Below are positions 25,720-35,023 of a stretch of DNA of 64,000 nucleotides, piece by piece; the stretch's first letter is position 1; each line of letters opens with the position of its first letter. Source of the stretch: Marinobacter iranensis (lineage in GTDB: Bacteria; Pseudomonadota; Gammaproteobacteria; Pseudomonadales; Oleiphilaceae). A model generated the notes under the pieces. That model saw only the letters and a list, made by a program, of their open reading frames with translations, ran no database searches and had not been told where the DNA came from. The stretch is taken from contig NZ_JANCMW010000002.1 in assembly GCF_029207565.1 (NCBI RefSeq), positions 186,001 through 250,000 on the forward strand, read 5' to 3'. The translations under genes and the position numbers were made by a program.

Positions 25720-26790
25720 TCAGGGGTTCTGTTTAAAGCGTTCAATGCGCTCCCCGGTCACCGGATGGCTGGACAGCATGTCGCGAAGAGTGTCCCATCG
25801 GCTGCTGTCCTCAGCGGTTTCCGGCTCATCTTCCTCACCATGGGCGGCCATCAGTCGTTCCATGATGTTGGCGAAGTGGATCGGGTCTATGCCGTTCTCG
25901 ATCAGGGTTTCCAGGGCGTAGGTGTCTGCCTCCCACTCCATGTCACGGGAGTAGGACAGACTCATTAGTATGGCAGGCACCACCACCGTGGCATCGGAGA
26001 AGGCAGACAGGTCACCGGTCATCATTACGATCAGCCAGAAGGTGAGGGATGACTGCACCATCCCCTTCATACCGTGGCGGTGGGCGACGTGACCAATCTC
26101 GTGGGCGAGAATGGCGGTGAGTTCATTGTCGTCCCCAGCCAGGTTTACCAGATCGTCCGTGAAAATCAGCGTGCCGTCCGGCAGGGCCATGGCGTTGGCG
26201 CCGATGGCGGGGGAAGATCGGAAAATGACCTTCAGATACTGGCCTTCAACGGGGCTCAACAATGGCTGGAAATGTGCCTGCAGCGCCTGCTGGCGCTCCC
26301 TCGGGAGTTCAGAGGGGGCAAGCCAGGTGCGGTCGAGGGTACTGAGTGTGGATTCGCCCACCTGTTCGGCAATGGTGTCCGGAAGTGCATTTGCCACGGC
26401 CTGGGCGGCCCAGGGCACCCCCCAGACAAAGGCACCGCCGGTAGCCGCGATGGTGACCGCCACAGCCACCAGAATCAGGCCCAGATGGTTCTCCAGCGCG
26501 TGAAGCAACCGGCTGCCACGGCCATGGCGGAATCGCCGGCCAAGCTGATCCACACCGTCGTTGTCCTCGGTTTCGAAGACCCCGTCGTCAGGCAGGTAGA
26601 GATAGCGTGGCGTGTTGCCGATTCGTGGCGATATCTCGACCTCATCGGGAGTGAAGCGCAGGCGGGTATCGCCGGCGTCGAGGACGATCACATCAGCGAC
26701 GGAGCGCATTACTGCGCTCCGTCGGCTGGAGTCGTTACCCGAGTAGAATTGGCCTTCGAGAGTGACTTCAGATAGCGGCGAAGTCGACAT
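25720..26790 (-). CDS. M48-family zinc metallopeptidase, membrane-bound
   Basis: A 356-residue protein: an N-terminal domain of about 95 residues (DVIVLDAGDTRLRFTPDEVE), one or two membrane segments (HLGLILVAVAVTIAATGGAF), then an M48 peptidase domain with HEIGHVAHRHG as zinc and catalytic site and a downstream Glu in EWEADTYALE. Relatives are quality-control or processing peptidases. Its start lies inside the 3' end of the DUF898 gene, so the two are translationally coupled. An ATG three codons upstream (26799) is possible. Confidence 0.87.
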   Translation of the reverse strand: MSTSPLSEVTLEGQFYSGNDSSRRSAVMRSVADVIVLDAGDTRLRFTPDEVEISPRIGNTPRYLYLPDDGVFETEDNDGVDQLGRRFRHGRGSRLLHALENHLGLILVAVAVTIAATGGAFVWGVPWAAQAVANALPDTIAEQVGESTLSTLDRTWLAPSELPRERQQALQAHFQPLLSPVEGQYLKVIFRSSPAIGANAMALPDGTLIFTDDLVNLAGDDNELTAILAHEIGHVAHRHGMKGMVQSSLTFWLIVMMTGDLSAFSDATVVVPAILMSLSYSRDMEWEADTYALETLIENGIDPIHFANIMERLMAAHGEEDEPETAEDSSRWDTLRDMLSSHPVTGERIERFKQNP

Positions 26791-28087
26791 CAAAGGCATC
26801 TCCCAGTTCCTGACCCAGCGCGCTGGTGCGGTTCTGTTCGGCTGCCACGAAGTGATTCAGGTCGCCGCTGACCAGCATGGACGTGCAGGCTGCGCGATAC
26901 CGGGCCATACGCACTTTGGCCCAGGGAGTGAACAGGCCGAGGGTGATGACCACGAGGAAACTGTTGGACAGGAAAATCCAGACCATCTGCGGGGGCTGCA
27001 GCCGGGACTCAAAGTTGTGGCTGTCGAGATGGACAGAGTTGAGGAAGAGGTTGGCAATGCCGGCCATAAAATAGCCAAACAGAGTCAGGTAGCCAACAGC
27101 CGCAATAATCGAACCGACAGTAAAGCCAACGTAGCGCATTGCCAGGAAGGCAGCAACGCCAAAGGCAATAGCGATGAGCAGTCCTTTCCCGAAGAAGCGG
27201 TAGTACATACCGGTTTCTGCTTTCAGTTGGAATTCCGTGGTGCCATAGCAGCTGCCGTTGGCAATGAACTCATGGGTTTTTTTCATCACCAGGGGGGTAA
27301 GCAGCAGCAAGGTCAGCAAGTTCAGCAGTGGCCACACGAAGGCCACCATAAAGGCCTGGCCATAGCTGCCCTGGAAGCCGAAACGGATGTTGCGGTAGGC
27401 GCTGTTGACGGCATTGAACCGGAGCGAGCGCACCATGATCCAGGGCACCAGGGGTATAAACACAATGGCGAAGACCACGGCGGCCTCCACATACAGATCC
27501 GAAAGCACCACGTAGGCAACCAGGACGGCCAGCGCAATCAGCCGGCCCTTGAGTATGGTGATGGGGCTTGCCAGGTACTGGAAGCTGGCGCCATCCATCC
27601 GGGTGTTGCCGTAGAAGTATTGATTGTTGCGCACCGTGGCCCAGGCGGAGTAGATGCCCAGCGTGACAATGGTCAGCAGGATGTTGACGATCCAGATGCC
27701 GAAGTATTCGCGGCCGCTGCCGGTGAATTCCAGCGGTGTTTCCTGCAATGGTCCGGTTGCGTCGGTGTTGCGCTGCCGAGATTCCGGTGAAGCAGGTGGC
27801 GGAGCGGTACCTGTATCTCGCTCTGGTGTAGCTGCGGGGGCAGTCTGGGCTGAAATCTGTACCTGGGCACCAGCTTTTGTAAGCCGTTCATGGTAGATCT
27901 GAGCGTCTGCAAGGCTCAGCCTGGATTTAAGAGTTTGCGGGGCCCCGGAAAAAAGGCTTGCGGTGCGCTCGTCGGATATCCGGAACAGGGCTTTTACATT
28001 GTCCCTGACTTCTGCCTCACTGAAGCCGTCGAGAATCTGCCCGGCGAACGTTATCTGGTAGAGTTCGTTGTAGAGTTCCTTGGTCAT
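26768..28087 (-). CDS. DUF898 (YjgN-like) multi-pass membrane protein
   Basis: A 439-residue inner-membrane protein. Residues 1-95 form a soluble domain (ELYQITFAGQILDGFSEAEV) and a Pro/Ala-rich linker follows. The rest is a YjgN/DUF898 domain with several membrane segments (YFGIWIVNILLTIVTLGIYS; LGLFTPWAKVRMARYRA). Its biochemical role is unknown. DUF898 genes are often followed by an M48 peptidase gene, as here with an overlap, which suggests a shared envelope function. The 195 bases upstream (28088-28282) hold no recognisable feature. Confidence 0.85.
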   Translation of the reverse strand: MTKELYNELYQITFAGQILDGFSEAEVRDNVKALFRISDERTASLFSGAPQTLKSRLSLADAQIYHERLTKAGAQVQISAQTAPAATPERDTGTAPPPASPESRQRNTDATGPLQETPLEFTGSGREYFGIWIVNILLTIVTLGIYSAWATVRNNQYFYGNTRMDGASFQYLASPITILKGRLIALAVLVAYVVLSDLYVEAAVVFAIVFIPLVPWIMVRSLRFNAVNSAYRNIRFGFQGSYGQAFMVAFVWPLLNLLTLLLLTPLVMKKTHEFIANGSCYGTTEFQLKAETGMYYRFFGKGLLIAIAFGVAAFLAMRYVGFTVGSIIAAVGYLTLFGYFMAGIANLFLNSVHLDSHNFESRLQPPQMVWIFLSNSFLVVITLGLFTPWAKVRMARYRAACTSMLVSGDLNHFVAAEQNRTSALGQELGDAFDVDFAAI

Positions 28088-28282
28088 GACGTCCCTTGTG
28101 CCTGTTGTTCCCTGATGGGGTGTTCATGTCACCCGATTTGATTGAAGCTTGCGCAAAGCCCACAAAATGCAGCTTCAGGGCAAAAGTTACCAGATATTCA
28201 TGTTATATGCATGACGTCGGGCACAAAAAACGTATGTTAAACCGACAGTAAACCGTCAATCAGGAAAACGGGGATTCAGGAT

Positions 28283-30097
28283 TTGACCACAGAACAGGGA
28301 ATTGTATTCGCAGTGCTGGCCGCCACGCTGGCCCTGTTCGTCTGGAACCGGCTGCGGTTTGATGTGGTTGCCATGCTGGCATTGCTGGCAATCGCCGTTG
28401 CCGGATTGATACCCACCGAAGACCTGTTTGCCGGCTTTGGTCACCCGGCCGTGGTAACGGTTGCAGCGGTTTTGGTGATCAGCCAGGGCTTGGTCAATGG
28501 CGGCGTGGTGGACAATATTGCCCGGTTGCTGGGCAAGGTGGGGCATCGTCCCACCCTGCAGATCCTCACGCTGACCGGTGTGGTTGCGCTTTGTTCCGGG
28601 TTCATTAACAACGTGGGCGCCCTGGCGCTGTTGATGCCGGTAGCGGTATGGATGTCCAGGGAGGCGGGGCGCTCGCCCTCGCTTCTGCTGATGCCGCTTG
28701 CCTTTGGTTCGCTGCTTGGCGGCACCATGACACTTATCGGTACACCTCCGAACATCATCATTGCCAGCTACCGGGAAGGCGCGGACTCATTCGGGTTATT
28801 TGACTTCGCGCCGGTGGGCGCAGCGATTACCCTTGCCGGTATTGCTTTTATTACCCTGGTGGGATGGCGGCTGACGCCCAGGCGAGGTGACGACAGCGGC
28901 GGTGACGACAAGCTTTTCAGTGTTGGCGACTACCTGACTGAACTGAAGATTCCCGAAGGGTCTCCCCACGCTGGCGCCACACTCCATAACCTGCTGGCCG
29001 AAAGCGGGGAAGACAGAGATGTGGTGGTGTTGGCGCTTATCCGTGATGACAAACGCCAGCTCGCACCTTCCACCTACAAGGTTCTGAAGGAAAATGACCT
29101 GCTGTTGGTGGAGTCCGACACCGAGAGCTTGCAGACATTTCTCGACAAGACTGGCCTGGAGCTTGGCAGCCAGGACGAAGATGAATCGAAAACCGACGAG
29201 GACAAAAAAGATCGGAAAAACCGGAAAAAGGATTTGAACGAAGGCGAGGTACAATTGACCGAGGCGGTGGTCACACCCGAGTCTTCGCTGGTTGGGCAGA
29301 CCGCCAATCGCCTCAACCTGCGGGAACGCCATGGCCTGAACATTGTCGCCGTTGCCAGGCAGGGACACCGGCTGAAACGGCGCCTGGGGGACATTCATTT
29401 CAATGCCGGCGATATCCTGCTGGTTCAAGGCTTTGAGGACACGCTGACCAGTACCCTTTCCAGCCTAGGTTGCCTGCCGCTGGCGGAACGGGGTTTGCGT
29501 CTGGGGTCGCCCCGCAAGACCCTGCTTGCAGCGGGTATCTTCGTCACCAGTATTGTGGCCATAGTCAGTGGCTGGCTGTCGGCGCCAGTGGCGCTGGTGG
29601 CGGGGGCCGTTGCCATGGTTCTGACAAAACTGATCGATGCCCCCGGCGCCTACAAGGCCATCGACTGGTCTGTGATTGTACTGCTGGCTGCCATGATTCC
29701 TGTGGGCCAGGCAATGGAAACCACCGGTGGCGCAGAACTGATCGCTGGCCAGATGTTGGTATTTGGCGACAGGCTTGCCCCGGCAGCGGTTCTGGCGATG
29801 GTACTGACAGGAACCATGCTGTTGTCCAACGTGGTCAATAACGCAGCGGCCGCTATTCTGGTTGCGCCCATTGCGCTGAGCCTCTCCGCAGAGCTGGGAA
29901 TGGCCTCCGACGCCGTGCTTATGGCGGTTGCCGTGGGGGCTTCCTGCGCCTTCCTGACACCGATAGGCCACCAGTCCAATGCACTGGTGATGGAGCCGGG
30001 CGGCTACCGGTTTGGCGATTACTGGCGATTGGGGTTGCCGTTGTCGATACTGGTAACGGCCGTCGCGGTGCCTGTCATCCTACTTGTCTGGGGATAG
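28283..30097 (+). CDS. SLC13/DASS-type transporter with TrkA-C domains
   Basis: A 604-residue inner-membrane permease of the SLC13 class. Two membrane halves (LLMPLAFGSLLGGTMTLIGT with TPPNIII; the second ending GASCAFLTPIGHQSNALVM) flank a cytoplasmic insert of about 220 residues with two TrkA-C-like domains (VALIRDDKRQLAPSTYKVL; VAVARQGHRLKRRLGDIHF) joined by a Lys/Asp/Glu-rich linker. Substrates in the family include sulfate and dicarboxylates. It starts with TTG after CAGGA; no better ATG was found. Confidence 0.85.
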   Translation: MTTEQGIVFAVLAATLALFVWNRLRFDVVAMLALLAIAVAGLIPTEDLFAGFGHPAVVTVAAVLVISQGLVNGGVVDNIARLLGKVGHRPTLQILTLTGVVALCSGFINNVGALALLMPVAVWMSREAGRSPSLLLMPLAFGSLLGGTMTLIGTPPNIIIASYREGADSFGLFDFAPVGAAITLAGIAFITLVGWRLTPRRGDDSGGDDKLFSVGDYLTELKIPEGSPHAGATLHNLLAESGEDRDVVVLALIRDDKRQLAPSTYKVLKENDLLLVESDTESLQTFLDKTGLELGSQDEDESKTDEDKKDRKNRKKDLNEGEVQLTEAVVTPESSLVGQTANRLNLRERHGLNIVAVARQGHRLKRRLGDIHFNAGDILLVQGFEDTLTSTLSSLGCLPLAERGLRLGSPRKTLLAAGIFVTSIVAIVSGWLSAPVALVAGAVAMVLTKLIDAPGAYKAIDWSVIVLLAAMIPVGQAMETTGGAELIAGQMLVFGDRLAPAAVLAMVLTGTMLLSNVVNNAAAAILVAPIALSLSAELGMASDAVLMAVAVGASCAFLTPIGHQSNALVMEPGGYRFGDYWRLGLPLSILVTAVAVPVILLVWG

Positions 30098-30160
30098 TTC
30101 CCGAGGCCTTTCTCTCTGTTATGCTGGTTATAGCTATGACTGGCAATCAACGGAGCCGCC

Positions 30161-31537
30161 ATGACGCAGAGCGAACAGGCACAGAAGACAGAGCTGCTGG
30201 CCGAGTTGGAAGCCACCCGCCAGCGCACGCTTGAACTGGTCACTTCCCTCAGTGACGAGCAACTTGATGTTCCCTATCACCCAGGTGTGAATCCACCGCT
30301 TTGGGAAATGGGGCACGCAAGCTTTTTTTATGAGGTCTTCGTATTTAACCTGCTGGACGGCACTCCCAGTTACGACCCCTCGATGGACGACCTCTGGGAT
30401 TCCTTCCACATTGATCATGGTGATCGCTGGAGCCACGAGTTTTTCCCGGGCCGTGAGAAAACCCTGCAGTACTTCAACATCATCTACGACCGGGTGGCTT
30501 CGCGTATTCAGCAGCAGCCGCTGACCGACGAAGCGCTATACCTCTATCGCTACGCCATTTATCACCAGAACATGCACATCGAGTCGATGACGTGGTGTCG
30601 GCAGACGGTAGGCTTGCCGGCGCCGCCTGGCTTTATCGGTGCCCGACAGGGCAGTGGACAGCCGGTGACCGGTGATGCGCATATCCCCGGAGGACACTAC
30701 CAGATCGGTATGCCCGGTGAGTCGACCAGTTATGCCACCACGGACTTTGCCTTCGATGCGGAAAAGCCACGCTTCGAGGTCCGGGTGGAGCCGTTTGCCA
30801 TCTCCCGTACCCTGGTTTCGAACCGCGAGTTCTTGTCGTTCGTTGACGACAACGGCTACAAACGCCCGGAACTCTGGTCTTTTGGCGGTCGTAAGTGGCT
30901 GGGTACGGAAACCGACATCTCCCTGGTGCATGGCAGTTCCCAGCCGATGCTTCGGGAGCCCCGTCATCCACTGTATTGGCGCTGGCATGAGGGCGAATGG
31001 CAGGAGCGCGTGTTTGACCGTTGGCAGCCTCTGAACCTGGATGCACCCGTGACCCACGTCAGTTTCTGGGAAGCCGAGGCCTATTGTCAGTGGGCTGGCC
31101 GGCGTTTGCCCACGGAAGTGGAGTGGGAAGCGGCAGCGCTGGGTAACCTGAGTGGCCGGGATTTCTACTGTTTCCCTTGGGGAAACCAGCACCCAACGCC
31201 GGAACACGCGGATCTGGACGCTATACATATGGCGCAGCAGCCAGTGTGGGACTACCCGGCAGGCGAGAGCCGTTCCAGCTGTCGGCAGATGATAGGTGGC
31301 GTCTGGGAATGGACCAGCAGCCAGTTTTTTCCCTATGACGGCTTCAAAATTGATATGTACCCCTTCATGTCGACCTTACAGTTTGGCGACCACAAGGTGA
31401 CCCGAGGCGGAGGATGTGCGACATCGTCCTGCCTCATTCGTGGTACTTACCGGCAGGCTTACCTGCCCCTTCGCAACGATGTCTATACCGGGTTCCGTAC
31501 CTGTGCACTCTCCCATTCAGCATCCGGTACTCAGTGA
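30161..31537 (+). CDS. ovoA: EgtB/OvoA-type sulfoxide synthase, probable 5-histidylcysteine sulfoxide synthase
   Basis: Non-haem iron enzyme joining a thiol to the imidazole of histidine or a derivative. A DinB-like N-domain carries the iron ligands His52 (GHASFFYE) and His135/His139 (YHQNMHIE), the same spacing as EgtB. An FGE-sulfatase-type C-domain follows (VSNREFLSFVDDNGYKRPEL; RRLPTEVEWEAAALG; GVWEWTSSQF). Ten bases downstream lies a methyltransferase like the C-terminal domain of OvoA, so the pair looks like OvoA split in two genes, making ovothiol. EgtB (ergothioneine) or SenA (selenoneine) chemistry cannot be excluded by eye. Confidence 0.8.
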   Translation: MTQSEQAQKTELLAELEATRQRTLELVTSLSDEQLDVPYHPGVNPPLWEMGHASFFYEVFVFNLLDGTPSYDPSMDDLWDSFHIDHGDRWSHEFFPGREKTLQYFNIIYDRVASRIQQQPLTDEALYLYRYAIYHQNMHIESMTWCRQTVGLPAPPGFIGARQGSGQPVTGDAHIPGGHYQIGMPGESTSYATTDFAFDAEKPRFEVRVEPFAISRTLVSNREFLSFVDDNGYKRPELWSFGGRKWLGTETDISLVHGSSQPMLREPRHPLYWRWHEGEWQERVFDRWQPLNLDAPVTHVSFWEAEAYCQWAGRRLPTEVEWEAAALGNLSGRDFYCFPWGNQHPTPEHADLDAIHMAQQPVWDYPAGESRSSCRQMIGGVWEWTSSQFFPYDGFKIDMYPFMSTLQFGDHKVTRGGGCATSSCLIRGTYRQAYLPLRNDVYTGFRTCALSHSASGTQ

Positions 31538-31547
31538 GGACCACCAC

Positions 31548-32291
31548 ATGAACGTATATGAAACCGACGAATTGCTGGGGCAGTACCTGGGGTTCCATTT
31601 TGGTGAAAGCCATTTCGGAGTGGGGAACTATCCGGCCCGCTGTGCTGGTATCTGCCAGGAACTGATGGCCGGCCGGGACAGGCGGCGCGCGCTGGACCTG
31701 GGCTGTGCGGTTGGCCGCACCGCCCTTGAGCTGGGCCGGGTCTTTGACAGTGTGGTGGGTGTGGATCTTTCCCGCCGGTTTGTTGATGCTGCGACCACCC
31801 TCCAGAAAACCGGTGAGATCGATTACTTCCGCCGTGATGAGGGAGAGCTGGGGGAGCGTGTAAACGTGAGCCTGAAGGCGCTGGGGCTGGACAGGTCTGC
31901 TGCAAAGGTATCATTCGCGACAGGTGACGCCAGTCACCTGGGGCCGGAACATGTGGACTACGACCTGGTCTTTGCTGGCAACCTGATCGATCGGCTGCAG
32001 GATCCGGGTGCCTTTCTGGGGAGCATTCACCAGCATCTGGTGCCGGGCGGCACCCTGGTCATCAGTTCGCCCTACACGCTGATGGAGGAATTCACCCCAA
32101 TTGCCAACTGGATAGGCGGTTATGAACGCAATGGCAAGCCCTATACGGTTTACCAGGGAATGAAAGAAATCCTGGCGCACCACTTTGAAGAGATACAGCC
32201 GCCGCAGGACGTGCCGTTCGTGATCCGGGAAACCCGCCGCAAGTTCCAGCACACCATTGCCGAACTTAGTGCCTGGCGCAGAGTCCGCTGA
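31548..32291 (+). CDS. Putative 4-mercaptohistidine N1-methyltransferase (OvoA C-domain type)
   Basis: A 247-residue SAM-dependent methyltransferase resembling the C-terminal domain of OvoA. It opens with VYETDELLGQYLGFHFGE, a hallmark of that domain, then has the SAM-binding motif RALDLGCAVGRTALELGR and GVDLSRRFVDAA. It would methylate the imidazole nitrogen of 4-mercaptohistidine to give ovothiol. The start at 31548 follows GAGGA and lies 10 bases after the sulfoxide-synthase stop. It ends exactly where the convergent Hen1-like gene ends. Confidence 0.82.
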   Translation: MNVYETDELLGQYLGFHFGESHFGVGNYPARCAGICQELMAGRDRRRALDLGCAVGRTALELGRVFDSVVGVDLSRRFVDAATTLQKTGEIDYFRRDEGELGERVNVSLKALGLDRSAAKVSFATGDASHLGPEHVDYDLVFAGNLIDRLQDPGAFLGSIHQHLVPGGTLVISSPYTLMEEFTPIANWIGGYERNGKPYTVYQGMKEILAHHFEEIQPPQDVPFVIRETRRKFQHTIAELSAWRRVR

Positions 32292-32933
32292 TCAGTCGCA
32301 GCGGGTAAAGAAAGCTGTCTGGGTCGGGTGACCGACATCAGGCACAAACTCTCCGATACCACCAAAGCGAACGTTGTAGCCATTACGATCCGCCACCCCC
32401 CGGGCCCAACGTTGGAATTTAATCCGGTCCCACTCGAACTTGTGGTCCTCCTCGCGGAACTCCCCGGGTGCCAGGTCGAAAAGCGGGTTGTATTCCCGGT
32501 TGGGGGTGGTCATAAACAGACAACCGGGCCGATATTCGCCGAACACGGCCCGCTCGACCCGTGAAAGCTGTTCCGGTCTCACATGTTCGATGGTTTCCAC
32601 CATGGCGGCGGCTTCGTAGCCCGCCAGGTCAGGGTTGCTTTCAGCGTAGGATCCACGGACCAGGCGGATTCTGGGATTCTCCTCGCTCAGATAGTCTGTG
32701 AGCACGGAACGGGCCTGTTGAAGCGACACACCGGAATCTTCCAGCCCGGTAATCTGGTCGAACTGTTTATCGGCCAGCATGCGATAGAGCAGGGAGCCGG
32801 AACCGCAGCCCAGATCCAGCACTCGCCTGGCACCGGTTGACTTCAGGGTTCGGAACACGAAATCCAGACGCTCCTCGTGCAGTGATGTCATCTGGGTCAT
32901 CATGCTGTTGTCCGGTGTCATGAGTTCATGCAT
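32292..32933 (-). CDS. Hen1-type 3'-terminal RNA ribose 2'-O-methyltransferase, solo domain
   Basis: A 213-residue class I methyltransferase. The SAM motif is VLDLGCGSG (residues 38-46). The Hen1 metal ligands are all in place: Glu113, Glu116 and His117 in VETIEHV, and His164 in REEDHKFEW; MTTPNREYN is also characteristic. Hen1 methylates the 2'-OH of RNA 3' ends; in bacteria it usually accompanies the RNA-repair enzyme Pnkp and has an extra N-terminal domain. Both are absent here. The start overlaps the stop of the KefB-like gene (TGATG), so the two are coupled. The substrate is unknown. Confidence 0.82.
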   Translation of the reverse strand: MHELMTPDNSMMTQMTSLHEERLDFVFRTLKSTGARRVLDLGCGSGSLLYRMLADKQFDQITGLEDSGVSLQQARSVLTDYLSEENPRIRLVRGSYAESNPDLAGYEAAAMVETIEHVRPEQLSRVERAVFGEYRPGCLFMTTPNREYNPLFDLAPGEFREEDHKFEWDRIKFQRWARGVADRNGYNVRFGGIGEFVPDVGHPTQTAFFTRCD

Positions 32934-34507
32934 CAGGTTTTCGCACTCTCCATTAGTGATGGTGCCCGGTCGTTACGGTGTAGTACCTGGCTTGCCAGGG
33001 CAACACCGGTTTCGCTCATCGTCAGGTAAGCCTCATTGGCCCCGGCTTCGCGAATCCGTTCTGCTTCATCGGCGTACAGGGTGTGCGCCACAATATAGCC
33101 GGCGAAACCTTTTTTTCTCAGGTTCCTGGCTGCGATCAGCTTACCTTCGATATCACCCATCGCAAGTATAACGGCCTCAACTGCCGGCATGTGCAGGCCC
33201 TGCCAGAAGGAGATGTCTTCCCCGTCGCCAAAAACCACATTCCGACCTTCCTTCTGGTGTTTGTCCACCTTTGCAGGGTCTGAGTCAAGCGCCATGGTCA
33301 GCGGCTCGTCATGTGTGAGCTGGTCATAGGCAGCGGTGCCCGTTCGCCCCATGCCCATAACCAGGATTTTCGTACTGCCCAGGGATATTGGTTGCTCGTC
33401 GGGATGGCGGCGTTTACTTTCAAAGGGTGCCAGGCGTGCGCTGAACCGTTCGTAGACCGTATGCGAAAGCCGGTTAATCGGGGCGGAAACCACGAACGAG
33501 ACTGCCACCGTGATGGCCAGGGGAACGAGCCATTCCGGCAGTGCGACACTGGCCACAATAAGGCCGAACTCACTGTAGTTGGTCAGCGACAGGGCGCTCA
33601 GGAAGCTGCTGCGGGCGCGTAGGCGAAAGGCCAGTAGCAGGAAGAAAAACAGCATGCCTTTGAGTGGCACAACCAGCAGGGCGACAGCCGCAAACAGCAG
33701 GGCCTCGCTATCCGGCAGACCACCGATGCCGATCTGCAGGAAGAATCCCACAAGGAAAACTTCCTTCACGCTCCAGAGGGATTTGGCCAGTTCCTGGGAG
33801 CGGGGATGGTTGGCCAGCATGGCACCAAATACCAGGGCACCAAGTTCCGAGCTCAAGCCGACAGCTTCAAAGCCGAGCCCACCAAGCACGAGGGCCAGTA
33901 GCAGCCCGAGGAGAACCAGGAGTTCATCGTGGCCGCTGGCATCCATCAGTTTGAACAGTAGTGGCCTCAGCAGCGGCAGGCCGAACACAATCAGCGCCCA
34001 CTGGGACGGGGACTGGCCCGCAGCCAGGCTCATAACCACCAGTGCAATCAGGTCCTGCATGATCAGGATGCCGATGGCAACACGGCCATGAAATGCCCTC
34101 AGTTCGCGTTTGCCTTCCAGTACCTTGGCGGCCAGCACGGTGCTGGAAAAGGAAAGCGCAATGGCCAGCAGGAAGGCTGTTTGCCAGTCAATGTCCATGA
34201 GCAGGTGCAGGCCGGGCGTGAATACCGCGCAGGTGATGCCGAAATGCAGCAGGCTACCGCCGATGACTTCCGAGCTGAAAATCGAGCGCAGTTTAAGCTT
34301 CAGGCCGACGGTAAATAACAGCAGTAAAACGCCGAGGTGAGCAATGTGTTCCAGAACATCGGTTGCTTCAATGGCAACGCTGGTAACGGCGGAGAGCCCG
34401 CTCAGTACGAATCCGGCAGCCAGGTAGCCCACCAGGGGTGGCAGGCCAACGGTCTTGACCAGTAGGCCAAGGCCAAAGGCAAAGGATATCCATATTGCTT
34501 CAGGCAT
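32933..34507 (-). CDS. KefB-like CPA2 cation/proton antiporter with TrkA-N domain
   Basis: A 524-residue inner-membrane protein. The CPA2 antiporter domain has about twelve membrane segments (LLLLFTVGLKLKLRSIF; FLLAIALSFSSTVLAAKVLE; IGILIMQDLIALVV). A cytoplasmic NAD-binding TrkA-N domain begins near residue 375 (TKILVMGMGRTGTAAYDQL). It would exchange K+ or Na+ for H+. The Hen1-like gene follows with a one-base overlap, an unusual partner. Regulation by glutathione conjugates, as in E. coli KefB, is not shown. Confidence 0.87.
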   Translation of the reverse strand: MPEAIWISFAFGLGLLVKTVGLPPLVGYLAAGFVLSGLSAVTSVAIEATDVLEHIAHLGVLLLLFTVGLKLKLRSIFSSEVIGGSLLHFGITCAVFTPGLHLLMDIDWQTAFLLAIALSFSSTVLAAKVLEGKRELRAFHGRVAIGILIMQDLIALVVMSLAAGQSPSQWALIVFGLPLLRPLLFKLMDASGHDELLVLLGLLLALVLGGLGFEAVGLSSELGALVFGAMLANHPRSQELAKSLWSVKEVFLVGFFLQIGIGGLPDSEALLFAAVALLVVPLKGMLFFFLLLAFRLRARSSFLSALSLTNYSEFGLIVASVALPEWLVPLAITVAVSFVVSAPINRLSHTVYERFSARLAPFESKRRHPDEQPISLGSTKILVMGMGRTGTAAYDQLTHDEPLTMALDSDPAKVDKHQKEGRNVVFGDGEDISFWQGLHMPAVEAVILAMGDIEGKLIAARNLRKKGFAGYIVAHTLYADEAERIREAGANEAYLTMSETGVALASQVLHRNDRAPSLMESAKT

Positions 34508-34572
34508 AAGTCAGTTCACGGTCAGGAAACAAGGCTATGGCAAGGCTACCGTGTTTCCGGCTGGCCGTGTAG

Positions 34573-34900
34573 TCAAAACGTACTGGCAAGAAACTCGCGG
34601 AACAAGTGAGCGGATTCTTCTGGTGCCTCAATCCGGGTAATGGCTTCGAAGATCACTTCGTTGACGTCGCGGTTGGCTATGGCCTTCTCTTCCATTACGT
34701 CGTAAATGGGCCAGGGAACGAAAGGCTTCTTTTCCAGGGCAAAGTCGATCAGGCGCTTGAAATCGCCCTCTTCGGCAGGGATCAGGGGGGTTGTCGCCTT
34801 CCATGACCAGACTTACCAGCTCGCTGTCATATTTGAAGATTCCGGCTGGGTATTGCTCAGGTAGGCAATGGTCATATTCCCCACACGAACCGACGATTGT
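34573..34900 (-). pseudogene. Remnant of an unidentified gene, probably frameshifted
   Basis: The 516 bases between the KefB-like and alcohol-dehydrogenase genes hold no intact gene. On the minus strand one frame reads protein-like (GIFKYDSELVSLVMEGDN). It then runs into a six-C tract (GGGGGG at 34785-34790 on plus) and continues in the next frame as LIPAEEGDFKRLIDFALEKK, ending RIEAPEESAHLFREFLASTF before the stop at 34573. No start codon was found. A decayed gene or a homopolymer sequencing error is likely; the family was not recognised. Confidence 0.5.
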
Positions 34901-35023
34901 TCCAGCCCCGCGCCGAAGGTTTCCTGTATTCCGCTTGAGGATCGATGCGAGTGTTTGTGAAATCTATCAAAGCATCTATTCTGGTTACCGTTTGCCAATA
35001 ACAATCGTCACGAGGTCGTCATC

